In this document: piece after piece, positions 16,100 to 23,413 of the stretch
How positions within the stretch are numbered: the stretch's first letter is position 1
Layout: every line of letters starts with the position of its first letter
NCBI GenBank assembly: GCA_002238705.1
Contig: MPMW01000016.1
Coordinates: 1-33,028 of the forward strand
DNA from: Acidobacteria bacterium bin61
GTDB lineage: Bacteria > Acidobacteriota > Vicinamibacteria > Marinacidobacterales > Marinacidobacteraceae
Length of the DNA stretch: 33,028 nt
Direction of reading: 5' to 3'
Program-made: the position numbers and the translations under genes
Notes under the pieces: model-generated
Told to the model about the DNA's origin: nothing
Databases searched by the model: none
Seen by the model: the letters and a program-made list of their open reading frames with translations, nothing else

Positions 16100-16301
16100 A
16101 ACAGCCTGTGGCAAAACCCGCGCGGCGTTCGACGGGCGATCCATCCCGGCTGAACCGCCCCCCCACCGGGAGAACTGGCGCGATGCGGCGCTCATCGTTG
16201 CGTTTCGGCCGAAATACACCGGGTATTCCGGCCTCACGCGCCTTGTCAGCCGGGCGTCTCACCCGTCTCGGCGCTCACGTGGGTTTCACCACAGGCTGTT
16301 A
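16100..16301 (+). repeat. Dispersed inverted-repeat element, copy 3
   Basis: This is the cleanest of the three copies, about 200 bp. It begins AACAGCCTGTGGCAAAACCC and ends GGGTTTCACCACAGGCTGTT, so its ends are inverted repeats. It carries the nested motif CCCCACCGGGAGAACTGG at 16161-16178. Read on the plus strand it stays open and would encode nearly the same peptide as copy 2 (RRSTGDPSRLNR, SLRFGRNT, SRALSAGRLTRLGAH), ending at the TAA in the terminal repeat, although no gene leads into it here. Its right end overlaps the stop codon of the minus-strand amidase. Confidence 0.9.
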
Positions 16302-17909
16302 AGGAATGGTGAACCGTTCCCCGGGCAGGGGGGGAGTGTGCGCGGGGACCCGGTGGGCCCTCACCCGCTGCTCGAAGGCATAACCCAGGGCGAGAAGGCG
16401 GGGCTCGCTGAAGGCCCGGCCGAGAAACGAAAGGCCTACCGGCAGTCCTCCGCCCGTGAACCCGGCGGGCACGATCAGATCGGGGAACCCGCTCATGTTG
16501 GCGAGGCGTACGGGAGAGGGTCCGTAGAGATCCGGCGGACGATCGATCAGGGCGGGCCTCGTCGGTGAGGTCGGGTAGACGATCGCGTCCAGTTCCTCCT
16601 GATCCATCAGGCCCTCGACAAGCGCGCGGACCAGCGGGAGGGCGTGTTCGCGCACCGCGACGTGAGCGTAGTCCGTGACTTCCCCGCTGGCGTTTTCGCG
16701 CAGAAACAGGCTCCACCGCCCCGGGTTGGGACGAAGCCCGTCACCGTGGGAGGGAAGCTCCATGGAGCGATCGACCAACTCATCGAGCGTCCTCGGATAG
16801 CCGTCGCCGATGCCCTCCAGGTACTCGCCGATCTGCTGGCGGAACTCCGGCCAGCGCACCGTCGTGTAGAAGTCGCTTTCGACCTCCAGGAGCCACTCCG
16901 GGAACCGGACGTCAACGACTTCGGCGCCGGCGTCCCGCATCGCATCGAGCCCCGCCTCGATCGCCCAATCCACCTCGCGGTCAACGCCCATGAAGTCCCG
17001 CGCCACGCCAAGACGCGCCCCGGACAGGGCGTCGGCGTCCAGGAATCGCGTGTAGTCCTCGTGGAACTCCCCGGCGCTCCGCGACGTCGCCGCGTCCGCT
17101 TCATCCACGCCAACCATCGTTCCCAGGGAGACGGCGACGTCGTAGACGCTTCGCGCCATGGGTCCGCCGGTGTCAAAGGAAAGCGCCAGGGGCACGATGC
17201 CGTCCCGGCTCAGGAGCCCAAGCGTCGGTTTGAGTCCCGCCAGGCCATTCGCGGTGGAAGGCCCGCGAATGGAGCCTCCGGTGTCCGAACCCAACCCGAC
17301 AAAGCCGTATCCGGCGGCTACGGCCGCCCCGGTGCCACCGGAGGAGCCGGAAGGGGTGCGGGCCGGATCGTGCGGATTCCGGGTGATCCCCCCGAGCGAG
17401 CTCATGGCGCCCCCGGAAGCGAACTCGCTCAGGTTCACCTTCGCCAGCACGATCGCGCCGGCCTCCCTCAGTTTCCGCACCACGAAGGCGTCATCGGGCG
17501 GGCGCGAATCCTGCAGCAGGAAGGATCCCGCGGTCGTGGGAATGTCCGCGGTATCGAAGTTGTCCTTGAGCAGGACCGGAATTCCGTGAAGGGGAGACCG
17601 GCGGCCTGACCGCTCGCGTTCGGCGTCCAATTCGCGGGCTCGCTCCCGCGCGCCCGGATTCACGGAGATGACGGCGTTGATCCGCGGTCCCTGGTCGTCG
17701 TAGGCCTCGATTCGGGCAAGGCACAACTCGACAAGCCGCTCGGCCGTCAGCACGCCGGCATCCACCGCCTGGTTGATCTCGGCGATGGTTGCCGTCGTGA
17801 GGCTGATTTCGCGTGATTGCGCGGCGTCAACGCGGCCGGCGGACAGCAGGGCGAACGCGGCAAGCGCAACGCACTGCAACGTGAGTTGAATTGGCAGGGG
17901 AAGGCGCAT
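16299..17909 (-). CDS. Exported amidase-signature family hydrolase
   Basis: This 536-residue secreted amidase-signature enzyme hydrolyses amide bonds; the substrate is unknown. The signal peptide covers LPIQLTLQCVALAAFALLSAGRVDA, cleaved near residue 29. The triad is complete: Lys115 in LLKDNFD, Ser189 in SGSSGG and Ser213 in SDTGGSIRG. Further family stretches include GIPVLLKDNFDTADIPTTAGS and LSRDGIVPL. The same unusual arrangement (SRDGIVPL, GGPMAR) is found in the lipoprotein amidase at 1680-3254, so the two are related, but this one has no lipobox cysteine and keeps the standard TGGS. Its TAA stop lies within the terminal inverted repeat of element copy 3, which may have reset the C-terminus. 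The start at 17909 has no clear ribosome-binding site. Confidence 0.93.
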   Translation of the reverse strand: MRLPLPIQLTLQCVALAAFALLSAGRVDAAQSREISLTTATIAEINQAVDAGVLTAERLVELCLARIEAYDDQGPRINAVISVNPGARERARELDAERERSGRRSPLHGIPVLLKDNFDTADIPTTAGSFLLQDSRPPDDAFVVRKLREAGAIVLAKVNLSEFASGGAMSSLGGITRNPHDPARTPSGSSGGTGAAVAAGYGFVGLGSDTGGSIRGPSTANGLAGLKPTLGLLSRDGIVPLALSFDTGGPMARSVYDVAVSLGTMVGVDEADAATSRSAGEFHEDYTRFLDADALSGARLGVARDFMGVDREVDWAIEAGLDAMRDAGAEVVDVRFPEWLLEVESDFYTTVRWPEFRQQIGEYLEGIGDGYPRTLDELVDRSMELPSHGDGLRPNPGRWSLFLRENASGEVTDYAHVAVREHALPLVRALVEGLMDQEELDAIVYPTSPTRPALIDRPPDLYGPSPVRLANMSGFPDLIVPAGFTGGGLPVGLSFLGRAFSEPRLLALGYAFEQRVRAHRVPAHTPPLPGERFTIP

Positions 17910-18035
17910 CGCGCCATCGTATCCGCCGCGCGGGACCGATCGTTCCGGCGGGTAGTGCCGGTGCCTGCGGCCGCACCACCACCTGAAGCGTCCGCTGGGG
18001 CACCGAGGAACCCCCGGCCGGAGGCCGCCGCTGTC

Positions 18036-19070
18036 TTAACCGGCGGAGATGCGGAGACGCGGATCCTGACGGAGCCGCAGAAGCGCTTCGGCCTCGAGCT
18101 GCCGCACCCGCTCCCGGGTGAGGTGAAGCTCGCGCCCGATCTCCTCGAGGTTCGCCTCGGGTCCGCCCAGGATTCCGAAGCGCCGCTTGAGCACGTGCTG
18201 CAACCGGTCGGGGAGGTCCGAAATGGCATCCCGAACGTGCCGGCGTTGCTCGGCGTCCGTCACCCCCTCGATCGGATTCAACTGGTCCGGGTCGGGAGTC
18301 AACTGGATCCGCGGCGTCCCATCGGGAACGAGTGGCGCATCGAGCGAGTCGATCTGCGGCACCGAACGGAGCGCATCCTGCAGCCGCTCCGGCGGAACAC
18401 CGATTTCGCGAGCGACATCGTCGGTGCTCGGGAGTTGACGCTTGCCGCGGCGCGCCGGATCGTTCCGGTACCGCTGCTCGAGTTCCGCCCTGACCTTGGA
18501 AGCCTTGCGATGGAGATCCAGCTTGTTGATCGGGACCTTGATGGTGCGGGACTTTTGGGAAAGAGCGCGCCAGATCGCCTGCCGGATCCACCACGTCGCG
18601 TAGGTGGAGAACTTGAGATTCCGCTCGGGCTCGAACTTGCGAACCGCCTGCATGAGCCCGATGTTGCCTTCCTGAATGAGATCGCCCAGCGGGAGCCCCT
18701 TTCCCCGGGACTGCTTGGCGATGGAGATGACGAGGCGCAGATTCCCCTCGATCATCTTCTCGCGGTTCTTGTAGAACGCGGAGAGGTCTTCATTCGACGG
18801 GTCTCCGGAAGTCTCGATGTCACGCCACGCCTTCTGCATGGCCCGGCTGTAGCGCTGCTCGTCGTTCTTGGTGAGCAGGCGGTGCCGGTGCGTGTCCCGC
18901 AGATAGAGGCCCATCGAATCCAGATCGCCTGTCTGGTGTGTGTCAGGGGCGAGGCCGAGCTCTGCTGCCTCGTTCGCCTCTTCCTCGGTGGACTCTTCCT
19001 CTTCTTCCTCGATCTCGAACGTCTCGTCGACAAACTCGATGGTTTCGTAGTCCGTACTCGTAGGGTCCAT
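18036..19070 (-). CDS. Sigma-70 family RNA polymerase sigma factor (group 1/2, without region 1.1)
   Basis: This is a promoter-recognition subunit of RNA polymerase. Region 1.2 starts near residue 49 ([19 protein letters not shown]). Region 2 (about 105-175) has the core-binding and -10 melting motifs [23 protein letters not shown] and [13 protein letters not shown]. Region 3 is at about 183-262. Region 4 (about 276-338) has FGILGG and the helix-turn-helix [19 protein letters not shown]. At 344 residues, with only an acidic Glu-rich leader (residues 16-36) in place of region 1.1, it looks like a group 2 factor (RpoS/SigB-like) rather than the large housekeeping RpoD. The start ATG follows GGAGGG. 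The relatively A+T-rich 50 bases upstream probably carry its promoter. No anti-sigma gene is adjacent. Confidence 0.95.
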   Translation of the reverse strand: MDPTSTDYETIEFVDETFEIEEEEEESTEEEANEAAELGLAPDTHQTGDLDSMGLYLRDTHRHRLLTKNDEQRYSRAMQKAWRDIETSGDPSNEDLSAFYKNREKMIEGNLRLVISIAKQSRGKGLPLGDLIQEGNIGLMQAVRKFEPERNLKFSTYATWWIRQAIWRALSQKSRTIKVPINKLDLHRKASKVRAELEQRYRNDPARRGKRQLPSTDDVAREIGVPPERLQDALRSVPQIDSLDAPLVPDGTPRIQLTPDPDQLNPIEGVTDAEQRRHVRDAISDLPDRLQHVLKRRFGILGGPEANLEEIGRELHLTRERVRQLEAEALLRLRQDPRLRISAG

Positions 19071-19260
19071 AACGCCCTCCAGATAACTCCTAATTGGCCT
19101 ATTTTGTGTCTATAGCGAGATAAGCACGCACCGTGCCATCCTCACTACTCCAACCACCCCGTCTCCCGGCGGAGCTCAATCAGTAAACGCCACGCCCCAA
19201 CCGAGGGTTCCCTTCCCCGCGGACTGGAACCTTCGAATCGCCCCGCCGGGGCCGAGAGAC
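19071..19260. other. Noncoding gap between SurA-N gene and sigma factor gene
   Basis: These 190 bases are less GC-rich near the sigma gene. A TATAGA hexamer on the minus strand (plus 19109-19114) could be a -10 box for the sigma gene, but I find no good -35. Short frames here have no recognisable product. This gap breaks the long minus-strand run, so the sigma factor is probably transcribed separately. Confidence 0.4.
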
Positions 19261-19971
19261 TCAGCCCAACGGAGGCGGCTCGGAGAGCGGCAATCGCACG
19301 ATGCTGGCGCTGGACTTCAATTCGTCCACCCAAGCGGAAATCCGCCGATTCAGATCGCGCTGTCCAAGTATATTCCGAATCAGGCTCTCCACTTCAACCA
19401 AAGTTGCGGGCGAACCGGCGTCCAGATCCGGGAGCAACACGGTCCGGTAGTACTCCTCGACCTCGCGCTGGGCCACTTGGACCAGCGGCCGGAAGCGACG
19501 GTCCACGTAACGGTCGACGATCAGCTCCCGCTGGATCCGCTTCCGCAGATAGTCCTCGGCGATGCCAAGCCGACGCAGCGTGGCCCGATACGCCTCCGGG
19601 GTCGCGAACCGGTCCATCAAGGCCCGGAGGGTTGCCTCGCTTTCCGCTTCTGAGGGCGGCTCCTGCAAGTAGCGGCGGGCCTCGTACTCCATGAGCCTCG
19701 CATCGATGAGGCGCTCCAGGGTCTCCTCTATGGTGGGGGGCGGCGCTTCCCCCGGCATGAGGGCGATCGCTTCAAGGACTTCCGAGTAGGTGATCGGTTC
19801 GCCATTCACGACGGCAAGCACCCGGTCGATTCCCCCGGCGACCGGTCCCGGTCCGATCTGCCGGAGCGCCCCGGCACCGCCTGCCGAAACTGCCGGGACG
19901 GGGCCAAGCACGAGAGCCGTGCTCACGACGAGGCGGGCGGGCCACCGCGAACGGGGTGGGCAACACGTCAT
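19261..19971 (-). CDS. Exported SurA N-terminal domain protein without a PPIase domain
   Basis: This is a periplasmic chaperone-like protein. The ATG at 19971 is chosen because it gives a proper signal peptide (PRSRWPARLVVSTALVLGPVPAVSA); the frame extends 30 codons further upstream without one. After it, DRVLAVVNGEPITYSEVLE (about residues 49-67) and LERLIDARLMEYEARR (about 85-100) are typical of the SurA/PpiD N-terminal helical domain. The remaining region is helical and charged. There is no parvulin peptidyl-prolyl isomerase domain; the protein ends at 236 residues. Its place just downstream of the tamB-tamA pair fits a role in handling outer-membrane proteins in transit. The assignment to the SurA-N fold is good; a chaperone function is inferred. 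Confidence 0.82.
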   Translation of the reverse strand: MTCCPPRSRWPARLVVSTALVLGPVPAVSAGGAGALRQIGPGPVAGGIDRVLAVVNGEPITYSEVLEAIALMPGEAPPPTIEETLERLIDARLMEYEARRYLQEPPSEAESEATLRALMDRFATPEAYRATLRRLGIAEDYLRKRIQRELIVDRYVDRRFRPLVQVAQREVEEYYRTVLLPDLDAGSPATLVEVESLIRNILGQRDLNRRISAWVDELKSSASIVRLPLSEPPPLG

Positions 19972-20104
19972 CCCGGGAACTTCCGCGGATCGGCCGTTAC
20001 TGCGCACCGGAACAGTCTGGCACAGCGTGCCCCGAAGTCGTGTGCACAACGCACCGGACATGGGTCCGGGCTCCGCGGACCCGGTCCGCTACCAGGCTGC
20101 CCGG

Positions 20105-22918
20105 TCAGAACGCGTGGCCGATCGTGAAGTGCCACTGCCCCCGCCGGGCGTCGCCGATGTCGCCCAACCGGACTCCGTAGTCGAAACGGAGCGGCCCCAG
20201 AGGGGTGTTCCAGCGCAGCCCGGCGCCGAGGTTGTGCCCCAGGTCCGGCAGGCGGAAGGAAGTCACCTCGCTGTAGACCCCGCCGTGGTCCGAGAACAGG
20301 GCGCCACGGAGACTTCCGAAGATGGGGAACCGCACCTCGATGTTCCCCACGATGAGCATGTTGCCGCCGACCGGGTATCCGCTCGGATCCAGCGGCCCGG
20401 CCCGGTCCAGCTTGTAACCGCGAAGACTGGTGGCTCCCCCGGCGAAGAACCGTTCGGTGATCGGGACCAGGGCCGGCTCATCCGCGCCCAGGGTCCACGC
20501 GAGACCGAGCCTGCCCGCAACGGCGATCACGATCTGTTCGCCGACGGGAAAGAACAGATACTGCTGCGCCAGGCCCTTCAGGAACGGCGCCCGGGATCTG
20601 AGGAGCGCCGATGACCACTCCACGTCCACGATCCCGAAGCGACCCCGGCGGGGATCCACGGGATCGTCCCGGGTATCCGTGACCAGGGAAGCCGAAACCG
20701 CCGAGAGCCAGAGGTTGTCCGCGAAGTTGCGATCGATCTGGATCGGGTTGATCTTCAGATCGAACAGCTCGCTGGTGGTCAGGTCGTAGCGGAGGAACAC
20801 GTTTCGCCCGAGGATCCTGCGGGTCACCTGGACGCCGATACCCGAGCGGATGAAATCGAGACTCTCCCGGTCCTGCGACTCACGGAACGCGCTCACGAAG
20901 ATGGGGACCTCGCCCTCCACGCTTTCCGCTCCCCGGTAGGTTGCCACCATGCGCGTGCCCTTGAGCGAGAACCGGCCGAACAGGCTCAGGGTGTGGCCCA
21001 TCCCGAAGAGGTTGTTCCGGGTCCATTCTCCCTCTCCTCGAACCTGTTCACGCTCGCTGTAGCCCGCGCCGTACCCGATGCTGGTGCGAGGGCCCTCCGC
21101 CACGCGGATCAGCACGTTCCGTTCGCTGATCGGTTCCTCGGGTTCGAGCAGATTCACGTCCACGCTGCGGAAAATCCCCATGGACACGAGACGCCGCCGC
21201 ACCTCGAGGAGATCGCCGCTTCCGAGCGCATCCCCTTCCTCGAAGGGAAGACGGGACCGGATCACGGAATCCCTGGTGGTATCGAGACCGGCCACGATGA
21301 TGCCGCCGACCGTGAAGTAGCTCCCCGCGCGGATCCGGAAGACGACCTCCGCCTCGTGGGTCACCGGATCAACGGGAGCCTCGACCTCCACCACCGCCTC
21401 GAGGTATCCCCGGTTCCGATGAAACGTCTCCAGGTCTTCGCGCGCGGCCACGATCTCCTCGGCTACGTAAGGCGTCCCCGGCACGACGGCAGCCACCTGG
21501 GCCAATTCGGCATCGCTGAACGCGGCGCTCCCCTCGAAGCGCACCGCCTCGACAGAGGCCGCCGGACCCGGGTCGATCCGGACGCGGAGATCAAGCGAAA
21601 GGCCGTCGTCCAGGGGTTCAGGCGGTCCGGGCTCCAGCGGCATCACCTCGGCTTCGAAATAGCCGCGACGACGAAGAGTCCGGCGCAAACTGTCGGTCAA
21701 CGCTCTCCACTCCTCGTCGCGGTAAGGACGGCCGGGCCGGAGCGGCGTGAGGGCTTCGGCGACGGCGTCCACCTCCTCGGGGGGCGCACCCTCCGACGAG
21801 ACGCTGCCGACGACATAACGAGGGCCCGGGTCAGCGGAAAACGCGAACGTCCGGCGTTCGCCGTCCGGGCTCTCGACGCTCTCCAGCGTCACGGCGCCGT
21901 CCCGACGACCCTCGCGGCGGAGTCCGGCAAGAAGCTCTTGCCTGGCGGCTTCAATCGCGTCGAGCGTGAGGGTCCGTCCGGAAAGGCCATCCACGACGCT
22001 CTGGGCATCTCCACTCGAGTCACCGAACCCCTGCACTTCCAGCGTGACCTCGGGGCCGCGATCCACCTCCAGAGTGACCTCGACGTCTCCCGTGGCGGTA
22101 GGTGTCCAGTCGAGAGTTGCCGTGGCAAAGAGAAAGCCGCGCTCCCGGAGTCTTGCCTCCACTTCCGGCAACCGCGCCGTGACATCCGCCTCGATCCAGG
22201 AATCTTCCGGCGAAGTCTCGAGCGCACGGATGAGGTTCCGGCCGAGTTCGTCGTCCACCCCCAAAGCGTCGACCGCAACCACGCGGGCGCGTTCGCCGGC
22301 GGTGACCTCCACCACCAGGAGCGCATCCCGACCCTCGGGAACGCTCCGGATGTTCACTTCCGCGCTGAGGTAGCCCTGCGATCGCAGCCAGTTTTCGGCA
22401 GCCTCCGCACGAATCGGCAGGTCGCCCGGAACGGACTCGCCAATCTCAAGACCGAGCGTGGCGATCAGGTTCAGATCCTCACCCGCGGGGGCGCCGTCCA
22501 CGCTCAAGCGGGCGATCCTGGGGATCGGGTCGAGTTCGAAGACGAGCCGCAGGCCGCCCCCCGGCGCTTCCTCCGAACGCACCCGAACATCGCGGAAGCG
22601 CCCGAGCGCGAAGACCTGCTTTACGGACTGTCGCAGGACCAACGGACGGAAACGGGTTCCCGGGCGGATCGAAATCAGCCGCGACACCTCTTCCGGCACG
22701 GGCTCGGTGCTCCCGTCCGCCCAGCGGACGACGACCGAGTCCACGCGCTGCGACAGTGGATCCTCCACCTGACCGGTAGTGCTCTGGGCAGCGGCGAGGC
22801 GCCCTCCCGGCACGCCCGACAGGATGCCCGCGAGGACGACGGCCACCGAACCCGCAAGAACGCGCCGGGAATCCCGCCGCTCACCGGATCGCGGGACATA
22901 GACCACCGGATTCGCCAT
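20105..22918 (-). CDS. TamA/BamA-like Omp85 outer-membrane assembly protein
   Basis: This 937-residue Omp85-family protein inserts or exports proteins at the outer membrane. After an N-terminal signal anchor (RRVLAGSVAVVLAGILSG) come several POTRA domains, recognisable in LISIRPGTRFRPLVLRQSVK, VPGTPYVAEEIVAAREDLE and FEEGDALGSGDLLEVRRRL. The C-terminal third is the beta-barrel, with the conserved loop SLRGYKLDRAGPLDP, GNIEVRFPIFG, LRWNTPLGPLRFDYG and a final Phe. Five or more POTRA-like units are suggested, more than the three of proteobacterial TamA. The gene sits right after tamB, supporting a TamA-like role. The frame is open upstream through the 225-bp tandem repeat. I chose the ATG at 22918; a GTG at 22957 with a GAGG before it is a possible alternative. 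Confidence 0.88.
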   Translation of the reverse strand: MANPVVYVPRSGERRDSRRVLAGSVAVVLAGILSGVPGGRLAAAQSTTGQVEDPLSQRVDSVVVRWADGSTEPVPEEVSRLISIRPGTRFRPLVLRQSVKQVFALGRFRDVRVRSEEAPGGGLRLVFELDPIPRIARLSVDGAPAGEDLNLIATLGLEIGESVPGDLPIRAEAAENWLRSQGYLSAEVNIRSVPEGRDALLVVEVTAGERARVVAVDALGVDDELGRNLIRALETSPEDSWIEADVTARLPEVEARLRERGFLFATATLDWTPTATGDVEVTLEVDRGPEVTLEVQGFGDSSGDAQSVVDGLSGRTLTLDAIEAARQELLAGLRREGRRDGAVTLESVESPDGERRTFAFSADPGPRYVVGSVSSEGAPPEEVDAVAEALTPLRPGRPYRDEEWRALTDSLRRTLRRRGYFEAEVMPLEPGPPEPLDDGLSLDLRVRIDPGPAASVEAVRFEGSAAFSDAELAQVAAVVPGTPYVAEEIVAAREDLETFHRNRGYLEAVVEVEAPVDPVTHEAEVVFRIRAGSYFTVGGIIVAGLDTTRDSVIRSRLPFEEGDALGSGDLLEVRRRLVSMGIFRSVDVNLLEPEEPISERNVLIRVAEGPRTSIGYGAGYSEREQVRGEGEWTRNNLFGMGHTLSLFGRFSLKGTRMVATYRGAESVEGEVPIFVSAFRESQDRESLDFIRSGIGVQVTRRILGRNVFLRYDLTTSELFDLKINPIQIDRNFADNLWLSAVSASLVTDTRDDPVDPRRGRFGIVDVEWSSALLRSRAPFLKGLAQQYLFFPVGEQIVIAVAGRLGLAWTLGADEPALVPITERFFAGGATSLRGYKLDRAGPLDPSGYPVGGNMLIVGNIEVRFPIFGSLRGALFSDHGGVYSEVTSFRLPDLGHNLGAGLRWNTPLGPLRFDYGVRLGDIGDARRGQWHFTIGHAF

Positions 22919-23411
22919 GAGCGCCGCTTCGAGGCCCGTGTGGGGTGCTTTCGCCACGGACCCCTCAGCGCCCGCAGCAAGACTCCGGAATTGGCAATGC
23001 GCGGGGCGACGCCCCGCGGGGGTGGGGTGCGGGGACGGGTTTCCCCTCCCCGCAGAAAAAGGCGAAGCAAATCGCGTAGCGATTTGGGTCGCCAACCCGT
23101 GGAGGAAGTGCCCCGCGCGCCTGCGAATCAACAGATTCGGCATGAGCGCCGCCGCGAGGCCCGCGCGGGGTCCTTTCGCCACGGGCCCCTCAGCGCCCGC
23201 AGCGAAACTCCGGACTTGGCCATGCGCGGCGCAAAGCGCCGCGGGGGTGGGGTGCGGGGAGGGGTTTCCCCTCCCCGCAGAAAAAGGCGAAGCAAATCGC
23301 GTAGCGATTTGGGTCGCCAACCCGTGGAGGAAGTGCCCCGCGCGCCTGCGAATCAACAGATCCGGCATGAGCGCCGCCGCGAGACCCGCGCGGGGTGCTT
23401 TCGCCACGGGC
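22916..23411. repeat. 225-bp tandem direct repeat (two full units plus a partial)
   Basis: Unit A is 22916-23140, unit B 23141-23365 and a partial unit C 23366-23411. Both full units are exactly 225 bp and nearly identical. Each has two inverted repeats: a GC-rich one (GCGGGGCGACGCCCCGC in A) and AAATCGC-GTA-GCGATTT. The block fills the whole gap between the tamB stop and the tamA start. Because 225 is divisible by three and no stop occurs, the tamA frame stays open through it, with an ATG at each unit boundary (AALMP, AALMP, AALMA). Confidence 0.93.
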
Positions 23412-23413
23412 TG

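Noticed and set aside
15781-16302. Separate small gene ending in repeat element copy 3
   Set aside because: Its first two thirds are a shadow of the PhzF gene. Only the element part resembles the TPR 1 tail, and there is no start or ribosome-binding site before it.
22919-23407. Start of tamA at an ATG or GTG upstream, within the tandem repeat
   Set aside because: The extension only translates the repeat units and would place the signal peptide about 190 residues inside the protein. The GTG at 22957 cannot be excluded.
22916-23411. CRISPR array
   Set aside because: Units are 225 bp, directly adjacent and without unique spacers; no cas genes are present.
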